Assembly: GCF_001570805.1 (NCBI RefSeq)
Contig: NZ_BCSJ01000009.1
Span: 62,001-126,000 of the forward strand
Origin: Brevibacterium epidermidis NBRC 14811
GTDB taxonomy: Bacteria > Actinomycetota > Actinomycetes > Actinomycetales > Brevibacteriaceae
Direction: 5' to 3'
DNA: 64,000 bases
Part shown: piece by piece, positions 9,706 through 18,223 of the stretch
Numbering within the stretch: the first letter of the stretch is position 1
Layout of the letters: every line of letters starts with the position of its first letter
The notes under the pieces: model-generated
The model's input: the letters and a program-made list of their open reading frames with translations, nothing else
Told to the model about the DNA's origin: nothing
Databases searched by the model: none
Made by a program: the position numbers and the translations under genes

Positions 9706-9745
9706 AGCGCATCTGTCGATAGGTGCACCTATCGACAGATGCGCT
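9706..9745. repeat. perfect 40-bp palindrome
   Basis: Each 20-base arm reads AGCGCATCTGTCGATAGGTG, and the right arm is its exact reverse complement with no spacer; the centre is GTGCAC. Symmetry stops exactly at 9705/9746. It lies in the 312-base gap between the Bax inhibitor-like gene and the DapA-family gene, 160 bases upstream of the latter. The absence of any loop is unlike a terminator and points to a protein-binding or recombination site. A smaller palindrome GTGATCAC follows at 9800-9807. Nothing else is evident in the gap. Confidence 0.85.
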
Positions 9746-9906
9746 GACGTTTGAACGAGGTGAATTCGGGCGGAGCCCGTCCAGACCGCCCCATTGCTTG
9801 TGATCACTTTTGTGCCTATCGTCTGAGATACCGACCATGAGCGTCGGCGGACCGGCTTCGACGTTGAAGCCGGGACCGATGATCTCGCTGCAGAGAGGAC
9901 CATTCG

Positions 9907-10803
9907 ATGACGAATCCGATGCGCGGAGTCTTCGCCGTGCCGACAACGCCCTTCGCCGCAGACGGTGCCCAAGACCTCGAGGCCTTGGGCCGCCGCATCG
10001 AGGAGGTTGTTGGTGCAGGCGTGACCGGCCTCCTCGGCCTCGGTGCCACAGGGGAGGCGCTGGCGCTCAGCGCCGTGGAGCGGGAGAGCCAGATCAAGAC
10101 CATCGTCTCTGCCGTCGACGGTCGAGCGCATGTCGTCATCGGCTGTATGGCCTACACCCCGGCGGAGATGTCGGCACAGATCTCGAACGCCGCCGATTGG
10201 GGTGCCGACGCTGTCATGGTCACTCCTCCCTTCTACGGCGGGCTCGAACCCGAGGCCGTCATCGCCGCCTTGCGGCCGGTTCTCACCGCGTCCGAACTGC
10301 CGGTCATGGTCTACAACAATCCCCACTCCACCGGCACCGACCTGCTCCCGGACCACGTTGCCTCACTTCAGGACACCGGCCGACTTTGGAGCGTCAAAGA
10401 GACCTCCGGCGCGGCCACTCGGTTTCGGGAGCTGTGCAGCCGCCTCGGCGAGGACACAGAGGTCTTCGTCGGTGCCGACGGAATCGCGCTCGAGGGCTTC
10501 GCCCAGGGCGCCAGCGGCTGGGTGGCAGCCTCGGCATGGCTGCTGCCGGAACACTGCCAGAAATTGTGGGCGGCGGCCGACAGCGGTGATTGGGCCGGCG
10601 CCGTCGACCTCTGGAGAACTCTGGGTCACGCGCTCGGACTCATCGAAGGCGACTCCGCATTCATCTCACTCATCAAACAGGCACTGAGCCGCACCGGCCG
10701 CGAACAGGGGCCGGTGCGTCCGCCCCTGCCCACCGCTGGCTCCGAAGCACTGGCGACGCTGCTCGACGCGATCGCCGACCTGGAGAGGAAGCACACAGCA
10801 TGA
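9907..10803 (+). CDS. dihydrodipicolinate synthase family (class I aldolase/dehydratase)
   Basis: 298 residues with the DapA-family barrel. The Schiff-base lysine is in LWSVKETSG (about residue 163), the conserved tyrosine in MVYNNPHSTG (about residue 138), and the phosphate/carboxylate loop reads GLGATGEALAL. True DapA has paired threonines in that loop (GTTGE); here it is GATGE, so lysine biosynthesis is unlikely. Relatives that pair with an aldehyde dehydrogenase include 5-dehydro-4-deoxyglucarate dehydratase and pyrroline-4-hydroxy-2-carboxylate deaminase, both yielding 2-oxoglutarate semialdehyde. The next gene overlaps it by 4 bp, so the two are translationally coupled. Exact substrate is not determinable. 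Confidence 0.85.
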   Translation: MTNPMRGVFAVPTTPFAADGAQDLEALGRRIEEVVGAGVTGLLGLGATGEALALSAVERESQIKTIVSAVDGRAHVVIGCMAYTPAEMSAQISNAADWGADAVMVTPPFYGGLEPEAVIAALRPVLTASELPVMVYNNPHSTGTDLLPDHVASLQDTGRLWSVKETSGAATRFRELCSRLGEDTEVFVGADGIALEGFAQGASGWVAASAWLLPEHCQKLWAAADSGDWAGAVDLWRTLGHALGLIEGDSAFISLIKQALSRTGREQGPVRPPLPTAGSEALATLLDAIADLERKHTA

Positions 10804-12317
10804 GTACCACGACATCATCAGAGAACACCCTCATCGACTGCGGTCGAACCGCGCTGAGGGCCATCATCGACGGCAACCTCGGACAGTGGATCGGCGGCCG
10901 AGCTGTCACCGGCACCGGAGACGAGATCGGCCTCATCTCACCGAGCGACGGAACGGTCATCGGCAGTCTGTCGGCGGCGAGCGAGCAGCAGCTCAACGAA
11001 ACGGTCGCCGTAGCACGCACCGCCTTCAACGAAGCCGACTGGGCCAAGGACGCAAAGCTGCGAGCCCGCGTGCTGCGCCGCCTCGCCGACCTCGTCGAAG
11101 CCGACGCCGAAGAGATCGCTTACCTTGACGGAATCGAAGCCGGGAAGGTGGCAGTCGGCAGCGTCGAGGAAGATGTCCCCGACGTCGCCGCGAACCTCAG
11201 ATTGAGCGCCGACCTCATCTCCCGCGATGACGGCCGCTTTCTGCAGAACCCCGACGGCTGGGGCTGGGTGACGAAGGTGCCCAGCGGTGTCGTCGGAGCG
11301 ATCCTGCCATGGAACTACCCTGTGGCCATGCTCGGCTGGAAGATCGCCCCGGCGCTGGCCGCAGGCAATGCGATGGTCGTCAAGACCTCCGAGGATTCGA
11401 CGCTCAGCGCCCTCCACCTCGCCAAGCTCGCCACCGAGGCAGGAGTGCCCGACGGCATCCTCAACGTGCTCACGGGCACCGGCGCAGGCATCGGCGCAGC
11501 CATGGGCCTGCACAATGACATCGACGTGCTCACCTTCACCGGTTCAGGACCGGTCGGCAGATCCTTCCTCGAATCCTCGGCTCGGTCGAACCTCAAGAAG
11601 GTGTCCCTCGAACTCGGCGGACGAGCCGGCTACATCGTCGACTCCGAACACGCCACGGACTTCCCAGTCATCGCCGCCGACATCGCCGGTGCCGCCTTCG
11701 GCACCAGCGGCCAGAACTGCACCGCCGCATCCCGGGTGATCTATGTCGGCGACGATGACGAGAGGTTCGCCGAATTCCGCACCGCGCTCATCGACGCGAC
11801 CGAGGCACTGATCGTCGGTGATCCGTTCGCCGCCGATACGGACGTCGGACCGGTGATCAACGCCCGCGCCCACGAGCGCATCACCGCCTGGATCGATGAA
11901 GCCGTGGAGAAGGGAGCACGAATCCTCAACACCGGTGCCGAGGTCCCCGATACCGGCACCTGGTACCCGCCGACGGTCATCGAAGGCGTGCCCAATGACA
12001 GCGAACTCGGCCGTGGAGAGATCTTCGGTCCCGTCACCCAGCTGCTGCGGCGCAACAGCCGTGACGACGCCGTCGACCTCATCAACGGCGAACCCTACGG
12101 GCTGGCCTCGAGCGTGTGGTGCGAGGACATCGCCCAAGTGCGGTGGTGGGCCAGCCGGATCCGGGTGGGCACCCTCGCCGTCAACGGCTACAGCGAAGGC
12201 ACCGAAGCCACCCCGTTCGGCGGAATGCGCCAGTCCGGATTCTGGGGTCGCGACAACGGCCCGGAAGCGCTGGGCACCTATCAGGAGACCATGACCGTCT
12301 GGGTGGCAGACACCTGA
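10800..12317 (+). CDS. NAD(P)+-dependent aldehyde dehydrogenase
   Basis: 505 residues, full length for the family. The nucleotide-binding stretch AILPWNYPVAMLGWKIAPALAAGN lies around residues 165-190, the general-base glutamate is in SLELGGRAG, and the catalytic cysteine is Cys307 in TSGQNCTAA. The usual LELGGKS is replaced by LELGGRAG, a small departure near the cofactor. The ATG overlaps the stop of the DapA-family gene (ATGA), so both enzymes probably act in sequence: the lyase or dehydratase gives an aldehyde that this enzyme oxidises to the acid. Candidates are 2-oxoglutarate semialdehyde or an aromatic/aliphatic aldehyde; sequence alone does not decide. Confidence 0.9.
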   Translation: MSTTTSSENTLIDCGRTALRAIIDGNLGQWIGGRAVTGTGDEIGLISPSDGTVIGSLSAASEQQLNETVAVARTAFNEADWAKDAKLRARVLRRLADLVEADAEEIAYLDGIEAGKVAVGSVEEDVPDVAANLRLSADLISRDDGRFLQNPDGWGWVTKVPSGVVGAILPWNYPVAMLGWKIAPALAAGNAMVVKTSEDSTLSALHLAKLATEAGVPDGILNVLTGTGAGIGAAMGLHNDIDVLTFTGSGPVGRSFLESSARSNLKKVSLELGGRAGYIVDSEHATDFPVIAADIAGAAFGTSGQNCTAASRVIYVGDDDERFAEFRTALIDATEALIVGDPFAADTDVGPVINARAHERITAWIDEAVEKGARILNTGAEVPDTGTWYPPTVIEGVPNDSELGRGEIFGPVTQLLRRNSRDDAVDLINGEPYGLASSVWCEDIAQVRWWASRIRVGTLAVNGYSEGTEATPFGGMRQSGFWGRDNGPEALGTYQETMTVWVADT

Positions 12318-12366
12318 GCATCGCCTGAGTTCCGCCGGTTCCGCCGGTTCCGCCGTGGCCGAGGTC

Positions 12367-12378
12367 TATCATGGGGCC
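12367..12378 (+). promoter_or_regulatory. candidate -10 for a leaderless mRNA
   Basis: TATCAT (12367-12372) ends six bases before the ATG at 12379; there is no ribosome-binding site. This argues for that ATG as start and for a promoter separate from the aldehyde dehydrogenase operon. Confidence 0.4.
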
Positions 12379-12705
12379 ATGACCACAGCAGCGGCGGAAC
12401 TCGAAACCGAGATCCGCCGTCTGCGCATCCGGATCATCTCCCTGACCACTGCCCAACTCGACGAGGCGGCCTCGCCGGCACCGAGCAGACGCGCAGCCAT
12501 CCGTGAGGCCCTGACCGAGTTCTCGCAGATCGGCTCCGACGCCCGACCGGTTCCGGCGCTCGGCGATCAGAACCTCGCCGACCAGGTCGTCGTGCTCCTC
12601 GAACACGGACAGCGTTCGGCTCAGTCACTGCCCGAACCCGACCGTGAGAACCGCATCGTTACCCTCACCGAGGCGGCCGTGCGTCTGCGTCGCACCCTGG
12701 CCTGA
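12379..12705 (+). CDS. small helical protein, unknown function
   Basis: 108 residues, predicted almost wholly helical and charged (ELETEIRRLRIRIISLTTAQLDE ... TLTEAAVRLRRTLA), without membrane segments or cysteines. A GTG 24 bases upstream is in frame, but the ATG sits six bases after a TATCAT element and is favoured. No family recognised. It lies between the dehydrogenase operon and the sulfite-oxidase-like gene, 19 bases before the latter's start, so those two may be co-transcribed. Confidence 0.6.
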   Translation: MTTAAAELETEIRRLRIRIISLTTAQLDEAASPAPSRRAAIREALTEFSQIGSDARPVPALGDQNLADQVVVLLEHGQRSAQSLPEPDRENRIVTLTEAAVRLRRTLA

Positions 12706-12724
12706 GAATGGGGACGGGGACGAC

Positions 12725-14281
12725 ATGATGGCGAGCGCTCGACGTACGTGGCCGTCCGTGATCGCTGGGATCGTCGCGACCCTCATCTACTTCGGGGTCG
12801 CCGAACTCATCGCTCGCGGCTTGGACGTGGCGTCAGCTCCGGCGCTGCTCATCGGCCAGGCCCTCATCCCGTTGATGCCCACCGCGCTCATCAAGTCCGC
12901 GATCGCTGTCTTCGGCACTCACGACAAACTCGCCCTCGTCATCACCATCGTCGCAGGCGGCGCTGTGCTCGGCGCGATCATCGGGTGGATCGGTGCCCGA
13001 CGCCGAGGCCTCGCGCTCGTGCTGCTCATCGGCTTCGGACTGTTGCCGGCCGTCGTCGGCTTCAGCTCCGGTGCCGGTCTTGTGGCCACTCTGCCGAGTC
13101 TCGGCGGAATCGCCGTCGGAGCCGCAACCTTCCTCGTTCTCATCCGCCTCGCCGATGCTCCAGAATCGGAAACCGAGAAGCATGATCGAACCCCTGCCCG
13201 CCCCGGGCGGAGGGCCTTCTTCGGCCTGGCCGCGGGACTGAGCGTGGTCGGCATCGCCGCTGTCGCGGCCGGACAGTCCGCGGCCACACTGGCCCGCAGT
13301 GCGGCAGGAAAGGTGACGAAGCTCGTCTTGCCACGGCCGGCCACCTCGGCGCCGGAGATCCCCGCTGGTGCGGAACTCGACGTGCCCGGACTGACCCCGC
13401 TGGTCACGGAGTCCTCGGACTTCTACCGCATCGACACAGCGCTCTTCCCACCGTCGATCGATGCGGGAACATGGGAGCTGCGCGTCCACGGCATGGTCGA
13501 GAACGAGTTCACGATCACCATGGCCGAACTCCTCGACCTCCCACTTCAGGAACACTATGTGACCCTGGCCTGCGTATCGAACGAGGTCGGCGGCGATCTC
13601 GTCGGCAATGCGAAATGGCTGGGCTATCCGATCCGGGATCTGTTGGCCCGGGCGAAACCGCACGCCGGCGCGGACATGGTGCTTTCGGGCTCCGACGACG
13701 GATTCACCGCTTCCACTCCGCTCGAAGTGCTCACCGACGACCGGGCGGCACTGCTGGCAGTGGCCATGAACGGCCATGCCCTGCCACGCGATCACGGATA
13801 CCCGGCACGGCTGGTCGTCCCCGGACTCTACGGATACGTCTCGGCTACGAAATGGGTGACCGACATCGAGGTGACGAAATTCGCGGAGAAGGAAGCGTAT
13901 TGGACGACCCGGGGTTGGTCGACGCACGGACCCGTGCTCGTGGCCTCGCGCATCGACGTGCCTCGTCCCGGCGCCACCGTGAAGCCCAAGAGCGGAGACC
14001 GTGTTGTGACCGCGGGCATGGCTTGGGCGCAGCACACCGGCATCGAGAAGGTGCAGGTACGCATCGACAACGGGGACTGGCAGGAAGCCGAACTGAGCGA
14101 GGAGCTCACTTCTGACACGTGGCGACAGTGGCGCTGCGAGCACACGGGACTGAGCGCGGACACGCATACGGTCAGCGTGCGCGCGATCGACCTCGACGGA
14201 AACGTGCAGACCTCGGAACGCCGGCCTGCGATCCCGGGTGCCGCGACGGGACTCCACGAACGTCAGTTCACCGTGGAGTGA
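12725..14281 (+). CDS. membrane-anchored sulfite oxidase family molybdoenzyme
   Basis: 518 residues. The first roughly 160 form four to five membrane segments (IVATLIYFGVAELIARG to FLVLIRLAD); a basic linker with PGRRAFFGLAAGLSVVG then resembles a twin-arginine-like segment. The second half is the oxidoreductase molybdopterin-binding domain with the molybdenum-ligand cysteine Cys283 in YVTLACVSNEVGG and the HGYPARLVVPGLYGY stretch, followed by the C-terminal Mo-co dimerisation domain (RIDNGDWQEAEL). The catalytic domain should face the outside of the membrane. The substrate may be sulfite or another sulfoxide-like compound; no cytochrome partner is adjacent. Start is the first ATG of ATGATG after GGGGACGGG. 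Confidence 0.88.
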   Translation: MMASARRTWPSVIAGIVATLIYFGVAELIARGLDVASAPALLIGQALIPLMPTALIKSAIAVFGTHDKLALVITIVAGGAVLGAIIGWIGARRRGLALVLLIGFGLLPAVVGFSSGAGLVATLPSLGGIAVGAATFLVLIRLADAPESETEKHDRTPARPGRRAFFGLAAGLSVVGIAAVAAGQSAATLARSAAGKVTKLVLPRPATSAPEIPAGAELDVPGLTPLVTESSDFYRIDTALFPPSIDAGTWELRVHGMVENEFTITMAELLDLPLQEHYVTLACVSNEVGGDLVGNAKWLGYPIRDLLARAKPHAGADMVLSGSDDGFTASTPLEVLTDDRAALLAVAMNGHALPRDHGYPARLVVPGLYGYVSATKWVTDIEVTKFAEKEAYWTTRGWSTHGPVLVASRIDVPRPGATVKPKSGDRVVTAGMAWAQHTGIEKVQVRIDNGDWQEAELSEELTSDTWRQWRCEHTGLSADTHTVSVRAIDLDGNVQTSERRPAIPGAATGLHERQFTVE

Positions 14282-14427
14282 TCCCAGCGCAGCAGGTGGG
14301 AACGGACTCGAGTCTGACCAGCGCTTCCCACCATGCGAGCCCGGTGCGGCACTCTCAGACTTCTCGCGATACGTTGTAATCTCACTCACAGAAGCTGTTT
14401 CTCTCACGTCACAACGAGGTGGTCAAC

Positions 14428-14640
14428 GTGTTCGGTCTTCCGACGGCGACGGTCGTCATCATCTTCGGCATACCTGCCATCTGGGTGATCTACACCCTCG
14501 TCTTCGTCGTCCTCTCCCGCGGGTGGAAGGCCGAAGACGTCGCCGAGGATGAGGCCCTGGCGAACTCCCGGCCCGGAGTCGACGGGTTCCCGACCAACGG
14601 CGGGGCCGCCTCGGCGAACGGAAACGGGGGAGTGGAATGA
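14428..14640 (+). CDS. symporter small accessory protein
   Basis: 70 residues: one membrane helix (ATVVIIFGIPAIWVIYTLVFVVLS) followed by a short acidic and Gly/Asn-rich cytoplasmic tail. Small single-helix proteins of this kind are encoded directly before sodium:solute symporters. It overlaps the symporter by 4 bp, which implies coupled expression. I take GTG 14428 as start because GAGG lies eight bases before it; GTG 14419 is also in frame but overlaps that GAGG. Confidence 0.75.
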   Translation: MFGLPTATVVIIFGIPAIWVIYTLVFVVLSRGWKAEDVAEDEALANSRPGVDGFPTNGGAASANGNGGVE

Positions 14641-16175
14641 ACATCGAAACGTGGTTCCTCGTCATCTACTTCATCGCCATGGCCGGGATCGGTGTGTGGA
14701 CGTTGAAGATCGGGTCGAAGGGCAGTGAAGGCTACCTGCTCGGCGGGCGCAGCCTGGGCCCGGCCGTGACGGCTCTGCGTCTGCAGTCGTCGTCGATGTC
14801 GGGGTATATGTTCCTCGGTGCGGGATCGCTGGCCTATACGAAGGGCTACTTCTCGCTCTGGTACGCGATGGGCGACATCGGCGGAGGGGTCCTCAACCTC
14901 TCGATCCTGGGGCGGCGGATGCGCAAGCTCTCCCAGATCCTCGGCTCACTGACCTCGATCGAGTATCTCGAACACCGCTACCCGTCGAAGTGGATCCGCG
15001 TGATCGCCGCCCCTGTTGCGCTGTTCTGCATCTTCTTCTATGTCATGAGCCAGTTCATCGCCGGCGGGCGCGGACTCGAGATGGTCACCGGCATCCCCTA
15101 TGCCTGGGCGCTGCTCATCGCCGTCGGCGTCATCGTCTTCTACACCTTCCTCGGCGGGTACCTGGCCGTGGCTTACACGGACTTCGTGCAGGCGATCATC
15201 ATGCTCATCGGCATGGTGTGGATCCTCATCGCCTGTCTGCAGGCAGTGGGCGGATGGACGGCCGGCAACGAGGCGGTCGGGCAGATCAATCCGAACCTGC
15301 TGACCATGTGGGGACCCGACGGAATCGAATCCGTCCAATGGGGAGTCATCGTCGGCGCCGTCCTCGTCTTCTCCATCGGCTATATGGGCTGGCCGCACGT
15401 CAACGTCAGCCATATGGCGATGAAGCGGCCTTCGGTAGCCAGGCGCGCGAGCCTCTACGCCACGGGCTTCAACCTGCTGTTCATCCCCGCCCCCTACATC
15501 GTCGGCATCATGGCGCTCATCCTGCTGCCGACCCTGGACAACCCCGAACTTGCGGTCTTCCAGGTTGCCGACACGGTGCTGCCGGACTTTGCCGTGGGCA
15601 TCGTCATGGCCGGAATCATGGCAGCGATCATGTCCACTGCCGACGCTCTGCTGCTGCAGTCGGGCACGATCGCCAGCCAGGACCTGTTCCAGCGCTTCAT
15701 CAAGAAGGATATGTCCGACCAGCAGTCCGTGTGGGTCTCCCGGTTCACCGTCCTCGTCCTCGCGGTCATCGGCTACTTCGTCGCCGTGAATGATCCGCCC
15801 GCCGTTGCCGAGGTGGTCATCTTCTCCACCACGGTGCTCGGTGCCGCGTTCGTCCCCGTCTACATCGCCGCTGCCTGGTGGAAGAAGGCGAACGTGCCCG
15901 GTGCGATCACCTCGATGATCGCCGGCACCGTGTCCTCCGTCGTCTGGCAGCTGACCGGACTCGTCGACGTCACCGGAGTCGACCCCATGGGCATCGGCAT
16001 CGTGTGCTCGACCCTGGCGCTCATCCTCGTCTCCCTGGCCACCCAGCGTTCACATCCGGTGCCTGCCCACGTTCTCGCGGCGATGAAGGAGACCGACAAG
16101 ATCGGTGCGATTCCCGCACACATGCTCACCGGGCAGAACGACTCCCTGGCCGGTCAGGTTCCGAAGGACGCCTGA
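14637..16175 (+). CDS. sodium:solute symporter (SSS family)
   Basis: 512 residues with about 13 membrane segments. Family features include GYLLGGRSLGPAVTALRLQSSSMSG in the first third, SLWYAMGDIGGG, GGYLAVAYTDFVQA and MAAIMSTADALLLQSGTIASQDLF with the SSxxD-like sodium site region. It imports a carboxylate, amino acid or sugar-like solute with Na+. The start overlaps the accessory protein stop (ATGA). The following 198-residue gene begins one base after its stop and is probably in the same operon. Substrate cannot be inferred from context. Confidence 0.92.
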   Translation: MNIETWFLVIYFIAMAGIGVWTLKIGSKGSEGYLLGGRSLGPAVTALRLQSSSMSGYMFLGAGSLAYTKGYFSLWYAMGDIGGGVLNLSILGRRMRKLSQILGSLTSIEYLEHRYPSKWIRVIAAPVALFCIFFYVMSQFIAGGRGLEMVTGIPYAWALLIAVGVIVFYTFLGGYLAVAYTDFVQAIIMLIGMVWILIACLQAVGGWTAGNEAVGQINPNLLTMWGPDGIESVQWGVIVGAVLVFSIGYMGWPHVNVSHMAMKRPSVARRASLYATGFNLLFIPAPYIVGIMALILLPTLDNPELAVFQVADTVLPDFAVGIVMAGIMAAIMSTADALLLQSGTIASQDLFQRFIKKDMSDQQSVWVSRFTVLVLAVIGYFVAVNDPPAVAEVVIFSTTVLGAAFVPVYIAAAWWKKANVPGAITSMIAGTVSSVVWQLTGLVDVTGVDPMGIGIVCSTLALILVSLATQRSHPVPAHVLAAMKETDKIGAIPAHMLTGQNDSLAGQVPKDA

Positions 16176-16176
16176 G

Positions 16177-16773
16177 ATGAGTGCAGAGATCGGAACCGGG
16201 CGGTCGGTCGCCCCGGACCTGCAGGTCGAGGATCCGGTGCGGATGGAACCGCTTGTCACCGCCGCCGAGGCGCTCGCCGTCTTCCAGCGCAAGCTCCCCG
16301 ACTCTGTCGCCGAGGCGAGAGCGGTGCATCATCCGTTCTGGTGGGCTGCCCTCGATGTGCGCACTCACGGATTGTTCCGGCGGAGTTCGGCCGGTGCAGG
16401 GCAGCGCATGGACGTGCTCGTCAATGCCGTGTCCGGGCGGGGCATGATTGCCGATTTCACCCCGCGCGGCGCCTCGGCAGAACCGGAGGAGTGGTCGAGT
16501 CTGATCGGCGAACAGGCTGGACCGCTGCCAAGCCGGGGCGAAGCCGAGCGGACTGCACGATCCTTGGCTCGTGCGAAGGTCGTCAAAACGGTGAAACTCG
16601 GAATGGGTATTGAAATCACACTCGCCGCCGGTCTGCGCGGTGTGCTCAAGCCCAACTGGATCGTCACCGGAGGGAACGCGAAGCATTCGGCGACCATCCT
16701 CGTCGACGGTCTCGACGGTTCGCACTACATCGTGCGGGTGGACAAGGCAGGGCGGAGCCGAGAGATCGGCTGA
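16177..16773 (+). CDS. unknown protein co-transcribed with the symporter
   Basis: 198 residues, soluble, no signal peptide. It has an N-terminal acidic half (LVTAAEALAVFQRKLPDSVAEARAVHHPFWWAALDV) and a C-terminal half rich in beta-type residues (GVLKPNWIVTGGNAKHSATILVDGLDGSHYIVRVDK). No family recognised. It begins one base after the symporter stop, so it is almost certainly expressed with it; a role in regulating or assisting transport is only a guess. Convergent with the VOC gene, 16 bases away. Confidence 0.7.
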   Translation: MSAEIGTGRSVAPDLQVEDPVRMEPLVTAAEALAVFQRKLPDSVAEARAVHHPFWWAALDVRTHGLFRRSSAGAGQRMDVLVNAVSGRGMIADFTPRGASAEPEEWSSLIGEQAGPLPSRGEAERTARSLARAKVVKTVKLGMGIEITLAAGLRGVLKPNWIVTGGNAKHSATILVDGLDGSHYIVRVDKAGRSREIG

Positions 16774-16789
16774 ACGACAGCCGGGATGC

Positions 16790-17221
16790 TCAGCCCCAGT
16801 TCTTTGCGTCCGAGATGCAGAACGGATGGCCGGCCGGATCGAGGAGCACGACCCAGGTCTCGCCCGGCTGCGGTTCGGCCCGCGTGGCGCCGAGTTCGAC
16901 GCAGCGATCGGCTGCCGCTTGGATGTCGTCGGCGGCGAGGTCGAGGTGGAACTGCTTGTGACCGTCGTCGGGCCAGCTCGGTCGCTGATAGTCCGGGATC
17001 GTGCCGATGCCCAGGGCATGGCTCGGACCGGTGAGCATTGCATAGTTCTCGTCCGAGAAGGCGACGGGCCAGCCGAGGACGGAGGAGTAGAACTCTCCGA
17101 GAACGGCGGCGTCAGGGGCGTCGAGGGTGACCATCGCCAAGGTGGCGACGGGGACTGCAGTCGTGTTGTCGGCAGTGGTCGTGGCGGTGTCGGTCTTCTG
17201 TGTTTCAGTCATGTCTGACAT
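16790..17221 (-). CDS. VOC-superfamily protein (glyoxalase/bleomycin-resistance fold)
   Basis: 143 residues. After a short Thr-rich N-terminus (MSDMTETQKTDTATTTADN) comes one VOC unit: VTLDAPDAAVLGEFYSSVLGWPV, then FHLDLAADDIQAAADRCVELGA, and VVLLDPAGHPFCISD. VOC proteins are metal-dependent isomerases, lyases, dioxygenases or drug-binding proteins; the FHLDL histidine and DPAGHPFC stretch are the usual metal/ligand positions. Its start is only nine bases from that of the divergent AraC regulator, so the pair is probably co-regulated. ATG 17212 is an alternative start. Confidence 0.82.
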   Translation of the reverse strand: MSDMTETQKTDTATTTADNTTAVPVATLAMVTLDAPDAAVLGEFYSSVLGWPVAFSDENYAMLTGPSHALGIGTIPDYQRPSWPDDGHKQFHLDLAADDIQAAADRCVELGATRAEPQPGETWVVLLDPAGHPFCISDAKNWG

Positions 17222-17230
17222 TCTTGTGGC

Positions 17231-18142
17231 ATGGACGATGACGTCACTAGGAAAAATGCGTCACCGGGTGAAGAAGTGCCGCAGCATTTCTTCGGGCGCG
17301 TACTCAAACCGGGGGAGATGCTCGAGCACGCGCGCTATTCGTCGGTTCGCGTCGTCGCCGAGCGTCTGCGTCCCTTCGTCAAACGGTATTGGGCCGTCGA
17401 ATGGGACCTGCCGGACGGTGAGAGCTATCAGTCGGCGACCTTGTCCGAACCGACCATCCATCTGACCTTCGAGTTCGGCAACAGCCGACGTGCCCACGTC
17501 GACGGGCCGGGAGCGTGGATGACCGGACCAGTCACCAAGCGGCGCTTCGACGTGGGGCTCTTCGGACGCGGCTGCGTCTTCGGCGTGAACTTTCAGCCGG
17601 GTGCCACTCTGGCGTTTTCCGACCAGAAGCCTGCGAGCATCCGTGATTCGACGGTCCCTGCCGGGCTGTGGTTTCCGAGGTTGGAAGCCGACCTCGGACT
17701 GGCAGAGGTGTTTTCGCAGTCGCAGAGTGCCGAGGTGCCGGAGCTGGGCGAATTAGCCGCCTCGGTGGAGAGTTGGCTGCTGTCCTGGAGGCCGCAGATG
17801 ACTCCGTCGTTCGAACGGCTGAAGCGGGTTCTCTACGTTCTTGCCGATCCCGAGGTCGTGAGTCTGAAGATCCTCGCGGAGAGAACCGATATCGGTGAGC
17901 GCACTCTGCAGCGGATGTTCAGCAGCTTCTGCGGAGTCGGAGTGAAGAAGGTCCTGGCCAGGGCGCGAGTCATCGACGCGGTCGGGGCGATCGACCGCGG
18001 CTGGGACGGAACTCTGGCCGACCTCGGTGCGCATTTCGGCTGGTTCGACCAGTCGCACTTCAGCACGGACTTCGTTCGCGTCACCGGATTCAGCCCCGCC
18101 GAGTACGCGCAGCGGAAGTCCGCGCGGGTCACTCGCAGCTGA
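17231..18142 (+). CDS. AraC-family transcriptional regulator
   Basis: 303 residues. The N-terminal domain (GRVLKPGEMLEHARYSSVRV.. LRPFVKRYWAVEWDLP) is the sensor fold found in many actinobacterial AraC proteins, and the last 100 residues carry two helix-turn-helix units (VSLKILAERTDIGERTLQRMFSSFCG and GTLADLGAHFGWFDQSHFSTDFVRVTGFSPAEYA). Nine bases separate its ATG from the divergent VOC gene; a GTG at 17276 is an alternative start that would leave more room for promoters. Its 3' end overlaps, on the opposite strand, the short mqo-like remnant. The neighbouring VOC gene is the obvious target. Confidence 0.88.
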   Translation: MDDDVTRKNASPGEEVPQHFFGRVLKPGEMLEHARYSSVRVVAERLRPFVKRYWAVEWDLPDGESYQSATLSEPTIHLTFEFGNSRRAHVDGPGAWMTGPVTKRRFDVGLFGRGCVFGVNFQPGATLAFSDQKPASIRDSTVPAGLWFPRLEADLGLAEVFSQSQSAEVPELGELAASVESWLLSWRPQMTPSFERLKRVLYVLADPEVVSLKILAERTDIGERTLQRMFSSFCGVGVKKVLARARVIDAVGAIDRGWDGTLADLGAHFGWFDQSHFSTDFVRVTGFSPAEYAQRKSARVTRS

Positions 18143-18191
18143 CCGGAGACAGTCCGAGAGCCGCCTCGGTATCGGTGTGAGAGCGGTCAGG
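18129..18191 (-). pseudogene. 3'-terminal fragment of an mqo-like gene
   Basis: Read on the minus strand, these 63 bases encode PDRSHTDTEAALGLSPVSCE and a stop. The intact mqo at 24871-26352 ends ARSHTDTDAALGLSPFSSE and a stop. Counting by eye, 48 or so of the last 57 coding bases match, and similarity stops abruptly upstream of RSH. No start or body remains: what lies upstream is the iadA 3' end, 33 bases away. It overlaps the last 14 bases of the AraC gene. I read it as a scar of gene duplication or of insertion of the dpp-iadA block into the end of mqo. Confidence 0.75.
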
Positions 18192-18223
18192 TGCAGGCAG
18201 TGAGGGCCTCGGTGCGGACCGGC

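Noticed and set aside
12330-12355. Three tandem copies of TTCCGCCGG
   Set aside because: Short, in an intergenic spacer, and likely slippage; no structure or function evident.
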